Of a stretch of 47,431 nucleotides of DNA, positions 33,217-42,242 are shown piece after piece. The stretch covers positions 1 through 47,431 of the forward strand of contig JBAYSY010000021.1 of NCBI GenBank assembly GCA_041675885.1, given 5' to 3'. The notes below the pieces were generated by a model. The model was given only the letters and a program-made list of their open reading frames with translations, was not told where the DNA came from and did no database searches. Origin of the DNA: JBAYSY01 sp041675885 (GTDB taxonomy: Bacteria > Pseudomonadota > Alphaproteobacteria > Rhodobacterales > Rhodobacteraceae). How positions within the stretch are numbered: the first letter of the stretch is position 1; each line of letters opens with the position of its first letter. The translations under genes were made by a program, and so were the position numbers.

Positions 33217-35180
33217 GCGGCAGCCCTCCGGGTCTGGGCGGGTTGCACCGCGGCGTCGCGCAGCTCCAGCGTGGCCGAGATATAACCCTTGCGCCCGTCC
33301 TCATAGGTGACTTCGGTGCGGGTGCTGACGGTCCTGGAGCCATCGTAGAGCGCGTCGATCAGGTCGGCGAACTTTTCGGCGATGACGTTGCGCCGCACCT
33401 TGCGGGTGCGGGTCAGTTCGCCGTCGTCAGCATCCAGTTCCTTGTGCAGCACGAGAAAGCGGTGGATCTGGCAGCCCGAAAGCATCGGATCGGCCGCGAC
33501 CGAACGGTTCACCTCCTCGACATGTTTCTGGATCGTGTCCAGCACCTGCGGGTGCCCGGCCAGTTCCTGATACGAGGCATAGGCGATATTGTTGCGCTCG
33601 GCCCAGTTGCCCACGGCGGTCAGGTCGATGTTGATGAAGGCCGTGCACTTGTCGCGGCCCGCGCCGAACACCACCACCTCCAGGATGTTCGGGAAGAACT
33701 TGAGCTTGTTCTCCACGTATTTCGGCGCGAACAGGCTGCCGTCGGCCATCTTGCTTACATCCTTGGCGCGGTCGATGATCCGCAGGTGGCCGGTACCGTC
33801 CTCGAAGAACCCGGCGTCGCCCGTGGCCACCCAGCCTTCGGCATCCTTGGTCGAGGCGGTGCTTTCGGCGTTCTTGTAGTATTCCACGAAAGTCCCGGGC
33901 GAGCGGTAGAACACTTCGCCGTTCTCGGCGATCCGGACCTCGACCCCGGGCGAGGGCACGCCCACCGTGTCGGAACGCACCTCGCCGTCGGGCTGCTGGG
34001 TGACGAACACCGTTGCCTCGGTCTGGCCGTAAAGCTGCTTCAGGTTGATCCCGAGCGAGCGGTAGAAATCGAAGATCTCCGGCCCGATCGCCTCGCCCGC
34101 GGTATAGCCGACGCGGATGCGGCTGAACCCCAGCGTGTTCTTGAGCGGACCATAGACGAACAGCCCGCCCAGCCAGTAACGAAAGCGGTCGCCCGCGCCG
34201 ACCGGCTTGCCGTCCAGGATCGCCGGGCCGACCTTGCGGGCATGCGCCATGAAACTGTCGAACATCCGTTTCTTGAGCCGCCCTGCGTCCTCCATGCGGA
34301 TCATCACGCTGGTCAGCTGCCCCTCGAACACCCGGGGCGGGGCGAAGAAATAGGTCGGCCCGATCTCGCGCAGGTCGGTCATCATGGTCGCGGCCGATTC
34401 GGGGCAGTTCACGCAGAACCCGGCCCAATAGGCCTGCCCGATGGAAAAGATGAAATCGCCGACCCATGCCATCGGCAGATAGGCCAGCACATCGTTGTCC
34501 ACCCCCAGCCCGTCGAATTCGCAGCTGTTCTTCGCGGTCTGGATGATGTTGCGGTTCGACAGCACCACACCCTTGGGCTTGCCGGTGGTGCCCGAGGTAT
34601 AAAGCATGACACAGGTGCTGTCCCAGGTCAGTTCGGCGATGCGGGCGTCCAGTTCCGCCTCGACCCGCTGGTGCCCGGCGCGGCCCTCCCTGGCCACGTC
34701 ATCCAGCCAGTTCAGGTGGCTGTGGTCGTATTTGCGCATCCCGCGCTTGTCCTGATACAGGATATGCTCGACCCCGGGCAGCCGGTCCTGGATTTCCAGC
34801 ACCTTGTCCACCTGTTCCTGATCGCCGACGATGACGAAACGCGCGCCGCAGTGGTCGAGGACGAAGGCCATCTCTTCGGCCACGGCGTCCTGATAAAGCG
34901 GAACCGGAACCGCGCCGCACATCTGCGCCGCCACCATCGACCAGTAAAGCGCCGGACGGTTGCGGCCGATGACCGCCACATAGTCGCCGCGCTCGATCCC
35001 GAGAATCATCAGGCCCAGCGCGATACTGCGGATTTCCTCTGCCGCTTCGGCCCAGGTCCAGCTTTGCCAGATGCCGAATTCCTTTTCCCGATAGGCCGGA
35101 CGCGCACCGTGATCGCGCACGTTGCGGGCCAGAAGCGCGGGAATGCTTTGAAGCCCCTCCAAGGACGCCGATTGTGCCAC
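33213..35180 (-). CDS. AMP-dependent acyl-CoA synthetase (FadD-like)
   Basis: 655 residues from a GTG start at 35180, preceded by GGGAGGGGAG. It carries the adenylation P-loop Y-T-S-G-T-T-G-K-P-K-G at 194-204, the Y-G-Q-T-E-A motif (A5), A-T-G-D-A-G-F-F and I-I-D-R-A-K-D for the later motifs. The closest visible type is long-chain/large acyl-CoA synthetase (FadD15-like), converting a carboxylate to its CoA thioester with ATP. It is the first gene of the liv operon and overlaps livG by 4 bp, so activation of the imported compound is likely. Substrate unknown. Confidence 0.9.
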   Translation of the reverse strand: MAQSASLEGLQSIPALLARNVRDHGARPAYREKEFGIWQSWTWAEAAEEIRSIALGLMILGIERGDYVAVIGRNRPALYWSMVAAQMCGAVPVPLYQDAVAEEMAFVLDHCGARFVIVGDQEQVDKVLEIQDRLPGVEHILYQDKRGMRKYDHSHLNWLDDVAREGRAGHQRVEAELDARIAELTWDSTCVMLYTSGTTGKPKGVVLSNRNIIQTAKNSCEFDGLGVDNDVLAYLPMAWVGDFIFSIGQAYWAGFCVNCPESAATMMTDLREIGPTYFFAPPRVFEGQLTSVMIRMEDAGRLKKRMFDSFMAHARKVGPAILDGKPVGAGDRFRYWLGGLFVYGPLKNTLGFSRIRVGYTAGEAIGPEIFDFYRSLGINLKQLYGQTEATVFVTQQPDGEVRSDTVGVPSPGVEVRIAENGEVFYRSPGTFVEYYKNAESTASTKDAEGWVATGDAGFFEDGTGHLRIIDRAKDVSKMADGSLFAPKYVENKLKFFPNILEVVVFGAGRDKCTAFINIDLTAVGNWAERNNIAYASYQELAGHPQVLDTIQKHVEEVNRSVAADPMLSGCQIHRFLVLHKELDADDGELTRTRKVRRNVIAEKFADLIDALYDGSRTVSTRTEVTYEDGRKGYISATLELRDAAVQPAQTRRAAA

Positions 35181-35279
35181 CCTGATCTCCCCTCCCTGCA
35201 CCGGCCACCACCGGCGCGTCGCTGCACGGGCCACATCCTGCCGGTCCGTTTGCGCACCATCGGTGGTGGCGGCGAAACA

Positions 35280-35312
35280 TTACCTGAATTTTACCGGATT
35301 CTTACGAATTGT
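35280..35312. promoter_or_regulatory. Three 11-bp-phased direct repeats, candidate OmpR-type operator
   Basis: TTAC starts at 35280, 35291 and 35302, exactly 11 bp apart, each followed by a GAATT or GGATT variant. OmpR/PhoB-family regulators bind such arrays. It is in the 221-bp gap between the liv operon (start 35180) and the divergent kinase-regulator pair (start 35402). Confidence 0.55.
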
Positions 35313-35401
35313 AACGGGGGTGTGAAGGCGATTGGAGCCCGGGGCCGGGGGTGATACTAGCGATAGAGTGCGGCAGGAGGCGCGGCAGCGGGGAGATCGC
35401 C

Positions 35402-37378
35402 ATGCACCAGACCGAAGCCGGTCGTTCAGGAGAAAGGCGGACAGGACAGATGCGGGCCGGTCTGACACAGGCGGGGCTGAACCTGATCCAGCAGGCGCTT
35501 TCGATCTTCGACAGCGACCTGCGGCTGGCACTGTGCAACCGGCGCTATCAGGAAATGTTCGACTTTCCCGATGAATATGTGATCCCCGGCATCACCTTCG
35601 AGGAAACGATCCGCTTTCTGGTGACCCGCGGCGAATACGGGCCGGTGGACGATATCCAGGAGGCGGTGCGGGTGCGGGTCGATGCCGCCCGCGCCTTCGT
35701 GCCCCACTATATGGAACGCATGCGCCCGAATGAACGCTGGCTCTCGGTCGAGGGGGCGCCGCTGCCGCAGGGCGGATGGGTCACGGTCTATACCGACATC
35801 ACCGAAATCAAGCATCAGGAACGCCTGCTGCGCGCCCGGTCCGAAGAACTGTCCGGCCAGCTTCTGACCCATGCCGAGCGGCTGTCGGCCGCGAACCGCG
35901 AACTTGCGGCCACCAACGCCGCGCTGGAGGAAGCCAAGCGCGAACTGACCGAGATGGAGGCCCGCAGCCGCCTGACCACCGAGATGATGCCCGCGCATAT
36001 CTCGCATGTGGACCGCACGCTGCGCTATACCTATTCGAACCGGCGGCTGAACATGATCCTGCCCGGACGGCCGGTTGACGTGGTGGGCCTGCACAACCGC
36101 GAGGCACTGGGCGAAGCCGTGGCAGGCAAGATCGCCCCCTACCTGCGCCGGGCGCTGACGGGCGAGCCGAGCGTGATGGAATTCACCGACGACGACAGCG
36201 GGCGGCGCATCCGTGCCGCCTTCACCCCCGACCGGATCGACGAGGGGCCGATCAACGGCGTCTATATCCTGTCGATGGACGTGACCGAGGAAACCCAGGC
36301 CCGCGCCGCGCTTGCCCAGACGCGAAAGCGCGAGATGGCGGCGCAGCTGACCTCGGGCATGGCGCATGACTTCGCCAACCTGCTGACGATCATCCTCGGG
36401 CTTCAGGCCCGGCTGACACGGGCCGACCTGCCCGAGGGGGCGGGCGACCTGGTGGCCGCCACCGCGGCGGCGGCACGCAGGGGCGGGGTGCTGCTCGACC
36501 GGATCGCCTCGATCTCGGGCCGGCCGGGGCTGCGCCCGGCCCCCACCCGGCTGGCCGAGTTCCTCGACGGGCTGCGGCTGATGGCCCTTGCGGCGCTGCC
36601 CGCCACGGTGCGGCTGGACGCCGGGTCCGAGGGTATCGACGGGCCGGTGCTGATCGACAGCGGCGCCTTGCAGGACGCGCTTCTGAACCTGATCCTCAAC
36701 GCCCGCGACGCGATGGGCCCGGCAGGCGGCACCATCCGGCTGCGGATCCGGCCCCGGCGCGACACCTGGCTGGAAATCACCGTCGATGACGAAGGCCCCG
36801 GCTTCAGCCCCGAGGCGCTCGAATCCGGGGCCGACCCGTTCTTCACCACCAAGGGCGGCGAAGGTTCGGGCCTTGGCCTTGCCATGGTCTATGACCATGC
36901 CAAGCTTGCGGGGGGCTCGCTGCGGATGGCGAACCGGCCCGAGGGCGGCGCCCGCGTCACCCTGCGTCTGCCGCTGCGCCCGGTGGCCGAGGTTGCCCGG
37001 CGCGGCATGGTGCTTGTGGTCGAGGACAGCGACACGATCCGCGAGACGGTGCGCGAGATGCTGCGCACGCTGGGCCATACGGTGATCGAGACCGCAAGCG
37101 CCGAAGAGGCCGAGACCCTGGCGGGCCTGCCCGGCCTCGACATGGTGCTGTCGGACATCATGCTTCCGGGCGGGATGAGCGGGCTCATGCTGGCCGAACG
37201 GCTGGCGGCCCGGTCGCCGGGGCGCGGCCCGCGGATCGGGCTGATGACCTCGCTGCCCGCGACCGATCCGGTGCGGGTGCGGGCCGAAGCACGCTTTCCC
37301 GTGCTGGCCAAGCCCTTTGACGCCGGGGCGCTTGCCGCCTTCCTTGCCGCCGCCCCGCTGTCGGAGACCACCGCATGA
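35402..37378 (+). CDS. PAS hybrid histidine kinase with receiver domain
   Basis: 658 residues, no membrane segment seen, so probably cytoplasmic. Order: PAS domain (about 25-135, A-L-S-I-F-D-S-D-L-R), a coiled coil (140-190), a second PAS (about 190-300), a dimerisation helix with the phosphorylated His322 (M-A-H-D-F-A-N-L), ATPase domain with N-L-I-L-N-A-R-D-A-M at 429-438 and G-S-G-L-G-L-A at 488-494, and a C-terminal receiver with Asp585 (L-S-D-I-M-L-P-G). The ATG at 35402 follows GGGAG. It is coupled (4-bp overlap) to the response regulator gene and divergent from the liv-ligase operon, which it probably controls. Confidence 0.88.
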   Translation: MHQTEAGRSGERRTGQMRAGLTQAGLNLIQQALSIFDSDLRLALCNRRYQEMFDFPDEYVIPGITFEETIRFLVTRGEYGPVDDIQEAVRVRVDAARAFVPHYMERMRPNERWLSVEGAPLPQGGWVTVYTDITEIKHQERLLRARSEELSGQLLTHAERLSAANRELAATNAALEEAKRELTEMEARSRLTTEMMPAHISHVDRTLRYTYSNRRLNMILPGRPVDVVGLHNREALGEAVAGKIAPYLRRALTGEPSVMEFTDDDSGRRIRAAFTPDRIDEGPINGVYILSMDVTEETQARAALAQTRKREMAAQLTSGMAHDFANLLTIILGLQARLTRADLPEGAGDLVAATAAAARRGGVLLDRIASISGRPGLRPAPTRLAEFLDGLRLMALAALPATVRLDAGSEGIDGPVLIDSGALQDALLNLILNARDAMGPAGGTIRLRIRPRRDTWLEITVDDEGPGFSPEALESGADPFFTTKGGEGSGLGLAMVYDHAKLAGGSLRMANRPEGGARVTLRLPLRPVAEVARRGMVLVVEDSDTIRETVREMLRTLGHTVIETASAEEAETLAGLPGLDMVLSDIMLPGGMSGLMLAERLAARSPGRGPRIGLMTSLPATDPVRVRAEARFPVLAKPFDAGALAAFLAAAPLSETTA

Positions 37379-38094
37379 CCACCCCGCATGTCGCCATTCT
37401 CGACGATGAACCGGCGATCCGCCGGATGCTGTCGGACGCGCTGGAAGAGGCCGGTTTCCGCGTCACCTCCTTCGCCCGCGCGACCGAGTTCGAGGCGGCG
37501 CTGAACCATGGCACGCCGGATGTGTGCCTTGTCGATCTGGGCCTGCCCGACCGCGACGGGCTGGCGCTGGTCCACCGGCTGGCACTGGAATCCGGCGCGG
37601 CGATCATCATCATCTCGGGCCGGGCGCAGGTGCAGGACCGGGTGACCGGGCTGGAACTGGGGGCCGACGATTACATCATCAAGCCTTTCGATCCCGCCGA
37701 GGTCGTGGCCCGGGTCCGCGCCCGGCTGCGCAAGGGCCGCGCCGACAGCCCGCGCAGCGCCCGTATCGCCCGGTTCAATGGCTGGCGGGCCGAGTTCGAC
37801 CGCTACGTGCTGGTGCCCGAGGTTGACGGGGGGGAAGACGGCGCCGAGGTTCCCTTTTCCCATGCCGAAGGCGAGGTGCTGCGGCTGTTCCTCGAAAGCC
37901 CCCGGCGGCTGATCTCGCGCGCGCAGATGCAGGAGGCGCTGGGCGGCGCGGCGGGCGAAAGCTTCGACCGGGCGATGGACGTGCGCATCTCGCGGCTGCG
38001 CACCAAGCTGGGCGAAGACCCGAAGAACCCGCGCCTGATCAAGACGATCTACGGCGCGGGCTACATCTTTCTGGGCGAAGTGACCTGGGGGTGA
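37375..38094 (+). CDS. OmpR-type response regulator
   Basis: 239 residues: receiver domain with Asp10, Asp11 and phosphoacceptor Asp54 (V-D-L-G-L-P-D), and K in I-I-K-P-F-D; then an OmpR/PhoB winged-helix DNA-binding domain (about 140-235, with V-R-I-S-R-L-R-T-K-L-G and G-A-G-Y-I-F). It receives phosphate from the overlapping kinase. The 11-bp repeats in front of the pair are the obvious target. The next gene converges, 11 bp away. Confidence 0.93.
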   Translation: MTTPHVAILDDEPAIRRMLSDALEEAGFRVTSFARATEFEAALNHGTPDVCLVDLGLPDRDGLALVHRLALESGAAIIIISGRAQVQDRVTGLELGADDYIIKPFDPAEVVARVRARLRKGRADSPRSARIARFNGWRAEFDRYVLVPEVDGGEDGAEVPFSHAEGEVLRLFLESPRRLISRAQMQEALGGAAGESFDRAMDVRISRLRTKLGEDPKNPRLIKTIYGAGYIFLGEVTWG

Positions 38095-38105
38095 AGACGG
38101 AGACC

Positions 38106-39359
38106 CTACCGCAGCCGCCGCAACAGATCGAGGCTCGCATAACCGTCCGGCCGCAGCCCGACCGACCGCTGATAGGCACGGACCGCGGCGACGGTGTTGG
38201 GGCCGATCCGGCCGTCCACGCCCTGGGTGTCGAAACCCGCCCGGGTCAGGCGCTGCTGCAACTCGCGCCGCTCCTCGGCGGCAAGCGCCCGGTCGCTGCG
38301 CGGCCATGAGGCGCGGAACGGCCCCGCGCCGCCCAGCCGATCGGACAGGTGCCCGACGCCGATCACATAGCTGTCGGCGTTGTTGTAGCGCGAGATCGCC
38401 CGGAAATTGTCGAAGATCATGAAGGCCACGCCCTGCCCGCCCGCAGGCAGCAGGACCGAGGCCGGACCGTGGTCCGGCAGCGTGCCCCCCGCAGCGGTCC
38501 GCACCCCGAGCGCCTGCCACTCGGCCGCGCCCATCCGGGTGGACTTGCCCGCGCGGGCATAGTCGAAATTCGGGGGCAACCGCACCTCGATCCCCCAGGG
38601 CTGACCCTTGCGCCAGCCGAACCGCGCCAGATAGGCGGCAGCCGAGGCCAGCGCGTCGGTCGGGTCGTCCGACCAGATGTCGCGCCGCCCGTCGCCGTCG
38701 AAATCGACCGCATAGGCAAGGTAGGAGGTCGGGATGAACTGGGTGTGCCCCATCGCCCCCGCCCAGCTTCCGGTCATGCCCGAGGGTGCCACGTCGCCCG
38801 CCTCGACGATCTTCAGCGCGGCGATCAGCTGTTCCTCGAAAAAGGCCCCGCGCCGCCCGTCAAAGGCCAGCGTGGCCAGCGCCGGGATGATCGGCGTCGT
38901 GCCCCGGAAACGGCCATAGTTGCTTTCCATCCCCCAGATGGCGACCACGACCTCCTTCTCGACCCCGAACCGCGCCTCGATCCGGTCGAGCACGGCGCGG
39001 TGTTCGGCCAGCATCGCCCGCCCGGTCTCGATCCGCGCATCCGAGACCGCGGAGTCGAGATACTCCCAGATCGCCCGGGTGAACTCGGCCTGGCTGCGGT
39101 CGCGTTCGATCACGTCCTCGATATACCCCGCCTGGGCAAAGGAACGGTCGAAGGTGGCGGGGCTGATCCCCTGCGCCAGCGCCCGGGGGCGAAAGCCGGT
39201 GACCCAGCGGTCGAAAGCGGGGTTCGGGGTCATCCGCACCTGCGCCGGGGGGCTTGCGGGCCGCGCCTCGGGCCGGGGCGAGCGTTCAGGCCCGGCGAAA
39301 CCGCAGCCTACCGGAGCCAGGGCCACCGAAAGCCCGAGAATCGCCATTCTTCGCCACAT
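38106..39359 (-). CDS. MltB-family lytic murein transglycosylase
   Basis: 417 residues. Domain order: signal segment at about 1-20 with Cys19 (an imperfect lipobox), SLT domain of the MltB type with catalytic Glu145 (I-W-G-M-E-S-N-Y-G), an A-M-G-H-T-Q-F-I-P-T-S-Y segment, and a C-terminal peptidoglycan-binding domain (about 350-417, ending L-R-P-D-G-Y-A-S-L-D-L). It cuts murein glycan strands to 1,6-anhydro products during wall turnover. ATG 39359 has AGGTGA before it; a longer frame upstream overlaps an intergenic repeat and is rejected. Faces the response regulator gene. Confidence 0.9.
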   Translation of the reverse strand: MWRRMAILGLSVALAPVGCGFAGPERSPRPEARPASPPAQVRMTPNPAFDRWVTGFRPRALAQGISPATFDRSFAQAGYIEDVIERDRSQAEFTRAIWEYLDSAVSDARIETGRAMLAEHRAVLDRIEARFGVEKEVVVAIWGMESNYGRFRGTTPIIPALATLAFDGRRGAFFEEQLIAALKIVEAGDVAPSGMTGSWAGAMGHTQFIPTSYLAYAVDFDGDGRRDIWSDDPTDALASAAAYLARFGWRKGQPWGIEVRLPPNFDYARAGKSTRMGAAEWQALGVRTAAGGTLPDHGPASVLLPAGGQGVAFMIFDNFRAISRYNNADSYVIGVGHLSDRLGGAGPFRASWPRSDRALAAEERRELQQRLTRAGFDTQGVDGRIGPNTVAAVRAYQRSVGLRPDGYASLDLLRRLR

Positions 39360-39510
39360 GATTTCACCTGCCTCTCGTGTCCTGCGACTGCCCGTTTTGC
39401 CCGGCAGTCTAACGCGAAACCGCGCGGCGGTGAAGCGGGGGGCAGAGCAGGAACGGCAGGCTCCCGCCGGTGCCGGGAAGGGGACGGTGTTGCGGGCCGG
39501 GGGCATCCGT

Positions 39511-39628
39511 CCGGCGCCGCGCCGGTCGAGAGTTGGGGAGCCTCCGGCGGGGATATTTTCATCAAGGCGAAATAATATTACGGGCAATCATCATTTTCGC
39601 CTTGATGAAAATATTCTCGGGGGTGAAC
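39511..39628 (+). repeat. Structured intergenic repeat, copy 1, left of rnr
   Basis: Core is a perfect 20-bp inverted repeat, arms at 39553-39572 (ATATTTTCATCAAGGCGAAA) and 39595-39614, with a 22-base loop. Flanks are GGAGCCTCCGGCGGGG on the left and CTCGGGGGTGAA on the right. Copy 2 at 42098-42209 has the same flanks in the opposite orientation. The 377-bp gap 39360-39736 holds no gene; its remainder shows nothing else I can name. Confidence 0.75.
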
Positions 39629-39736
39629 GGCGTAAGAAAAACTTGCCGGTGGCAGGTTTTCAGCGGCGAACAGGCGAACGCCAGGAGGCGGCAGACGGCC
39701 CCCTGCCCGGCCCACCAAGGGACGCAACCGCCCGGG

Positions 39737-41995
39737 TCAGCGCCCGCGCCGGACCTTCCCCCCGCCCTTGCGCGCCGCCGTCCGGCCCGGCTTGCGGCCC
39801 AGCGGCTTGCCCCGACCCCGGGTGCGGGCGCGGCCCGCGGGCAGGGCCTCGTCCTCGATCTGCAACAGTTCCAGCAGCAGCCCGCCGGTCTCGGGCACCG
39901 CCTCGGCCAGCCGCACCGTCACCCGCTGACCGATGCCGATCCGCAGCCCGGTGTCGCTGCCGGTCAGCATCTGCGCCTCGGCATCGTAATGGAAATACTC
40001 GTGGCCGATGCCGCGGATCGGGATCAGCCCGTCGGCCCCGGTCTCGTCCAGCTTGACGAAAGCACCGAACCGCTGCACCCCCGATATCCTGCCGGCGAAG
40101 GCGCCGCCCACCCGCTCGGACAGCCAGGCGGCCAGATAGCGGTCGGCGGTGTCGCGTTCGGCCGCCATCGAGCGGCGCTCGGTTTCCGAAATATGGGTCG
40201 CGGTCTCGTCCAGCACCGCCGCATCGGCCTTTGACAACCCGTCCTTGCCCCAGCGATGCGCGGCGATCAGCGCCCGGTGCACGATCAGGTCGGAATAGCG
40301 CCGGATCGGCGAGGTGAAATGCGCGTAAGCCTTCAGCGCCAGCCCGAAATGGCCGAAATTCTCCGGGTGGTAATAGGCTTGCGTCATCGACCGCAGGGTC
40401 GAGATATTGATCAGCTCGTCGAAATCCGTGCCCTCGGCCTGGGCCAGCAGCCGGTTCAGATGCCGGGTCTGCAACACCTGCCCCTTGGCCAGCGTGAAGC
40501 CCGACGCCTCGGCCACCTCGCGCAGCGCATCGAGTTTCTCGGGGCTCGGCTCCTCGTGGACGCGGTAGAGGAGCGGCTGGCGCAGGCGGCCGAGTTCCTC
40601 GGCGGCGGCGACATTGGCCAGCACCATGAATTCCTCGATCAGCCGGTGGGCGTCGAGCCGTTCCTTGAGCGCGACCGACAGCACCCGGCCCTCGTCCGAC
40701 AGCACGATCCTGCGTTCCGGCAGGTCGAGGTCAAGCGGCTGGCGCTTTTCCCGCGCCGCGCGCAGGGCGGCGTAAGCGGCGTAAAGCGGGCGCAGCACCC
40801 CGTCGAGCAGCGGGGCGGTGCGGTCGCCGGGCACACCGTCGATCGCCGCCTGCACCGCCTCATAGGCCAGCGATGCGCGTGAACGCATCACGCCACGGGT
40901 GAAGCGATGCCCCCGCTTTTCGCCCTGCGCGTCCAGCACCATGCGTACGGCAAGACAGGGCCGGTCCGCCGCCTCGTGCAGCGAACACAGGTCGCCCGAA
41001 AGCGCGTCGGGCAGCATCGGCACCACCCGGTCGGGGAAATAGGTGGAGTTGCCGCGATGCCGCGCCTCGCGGTCGAGCGCCGATCCGGGGCGGACGTAAT
41101 GCGCCACATCGGCGATGGCGACCCAGATCACATGCCCGCCGGGGTTCGCCGGGTCGTCGTCGGGGGCGGCGAAGACCGCATCGTCGCGGTCGCGGGCGTC
41201 CTCGGGGTCGATGGTGACCAGCGGCAGCGGGCGCAGGTCCTCGCGCTCCTCCGCGGCCTCGAAGGGGGCCAGCGCCGCGGCCTCGTCCAGCACCGGATCG
41301 GGGAAGGCGTCGGGGATGCCGTGCTGGTGGATCGCAATGAGCGAGACCGCCTTCGGCGCCGTCGGGTCGCCGAGCCGCGCCACCACCCTGGCCTGCGGCA
41401 GGCCGAGCCGCCCGCGCGGGCCGTTCGCCACCGCCTCGACCAGCTCGCCGTCGCGGGCGTCCATGCTGTCGGCCCGCGCCACCCGCCATTCCCGGTCGGC
41501 GCCCTTGTCCACCGGCACGATCCGCCCGCCGGTCGAGCCCTTGCGGAAGATGCCGACCAGCCGCTGCGCCTCGCGGCCGATGTGGCGGATCAGCCGCGCC
41601 TCATGGCCGTGGCCCTCGCCCGACACCGGGGCGAGCCGCGCAAGGATGCGGTCGCCCGCGCCCAGCGCCGGGTCGCCCTTGCCGGGGATGTAGAGCACAC
41701 GGGGGGCGGGGCCCTCGCCGTCCCATTCCAGCGGCCGGGCGAAAAGATCGCCGTCGCCGTCCGGGCCCTCGATGGTCAGCACCGTGACCGGCGGCAGCCC
41801 GCCCGGCTCGCGGCTCGGGCGGCGGCGGGGGGCGATCTCGCCCGCCGCCTCCATCTCGCGCAGCAGGCGTTTCAGCTCTGCCCGCTCGGCCGTGCCCCGC
41901 AGGCCGAAGGCGCGGGCGATCTCGCGGCGGCCGGTCTCGCCGGGATTGTCGGCGATCCAGTCCAGAATGTCCTGTCTCGAAGGGAAGCGCATCAT
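39737..41995 (-). CDS. rnr: Ribonuclease R
   Basis: 752 residues. N-terminal winged helix (about 5-54), cold-shock-like domains, RNB catalytic domain with the acidic set in T-I-D-P-E-D-A-R-D-R-D-D-A-V-F at 261-275, and a C-terminal S1 domain (about 640-720) followed by a basic tail (R-G-R-G-K-P-L-G-R-K-P-G-R). It is a 3'-5' exoribonuclease that degrades structured RNA, including rRNA. Start candidates are the two consecutive ATGs at the end; the M-M-R-F form is given. The gene is flanked by two copies of a structured repeat in opposite orientation. No operon partner seen. Confidence 0.96.
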   Translation of the reverse strand: MMRFPSRQDILDWIADNPGETGRREIARAFGLRGTAERAELKRLLREMEAAGEIAPRRRPSREPGGLPPVTVLTIEGPDGDGDLFARPLEWDGEGPAPRVLYIPGKGDPALGAGDRILARLAPVSGEGHGHEARLIRHIGREAQRLVGIFRKGSTGGRIVPVDKGADREWRVARADSMDARDGELVEAVANGPRGRLGLPQARVVARLGDPTAPKAVSLIAIHQHGIPDAFPDPVLDEAAALAPFEAAEEREDLRPLPLVTIDPEDARDRDDAVFAAPDDDPANPGGHVIWVAIADVAHYVRPGSALDREARHRGNSTYFPDRVVPMLPDALSGDLCSLHEAADRPCLAVRMVLDAQGEKRGHRFTRGVMRSRASLAYEAVQAAIDGVPGDRTAPLLDGVLRPLYAAYAALRAAREKRQPLDLDLPERRIVLSDEGRVLSVALKERLDAHRLIEEFMVLANVAAAEELGRLRQPLLYRVHEEPSPEKLDALREVAEASGFTLAKGQVLQTRHLNRLLAQAEGTDFDELINISTLRSMTQAYYHPENFGHFGLALKAYAHFTSPIRRYSDLIVHRALIAAHRWGKDGLSKADAAVLDETATHISETERRSMAAERDTADRYLAAWLSERVGGAFAGRISGVQRFGAFVKLDETGADGLIPIRGIGHEYFHYDAEAQMLTGSDTGLRIGIGQRVTVRLAEAVPETGGLLLELLQIEDEALPAGRARTRGRGKPLGRKPGRTAARKGGGKVRRGR

Positions 41996-42097
41996 GCGCC
42001 CCCCGTATCACGGGGCGCGCGGGCGCACCATGGTGAATGGGCAAGGGTAGAGAGCGGAAAAGGGGGGCTGTCCGCCCCCTCTTGGCCTGCGGCCAAT

Positions 42098-42209
42098 TCA
42101 CCCCCGAGGATACTTTCATCACGGTGAAAGACAGGAAGCACCCCTTGCGCTTCACCGTGAAAGAAATATCCCCGCCGGAGGCTCCCCGGCTCTCAGCCGG
42201 CGCGGCGCC
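42098..42209 (-). repeat. Structured intergenic repeat, copy 2, right of rnr
   Basis: Same element as copy 1 but reversed: 42166-42209 is the reverse complement of the copy 1 left flank (shared GGAGCCTCCGGCGGGG), and 42098-42110 matches its right flank. Its own hairpin is different: TCACGGTGAA (42119-42128) pairs with TTCACCGTGA (42151-42160), with a bulge outside. Confidence 0.7.
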
Positions 42210-42242
42210 GGGCAAGGGCGCGTCATGCCCCGATGAGGCGGG

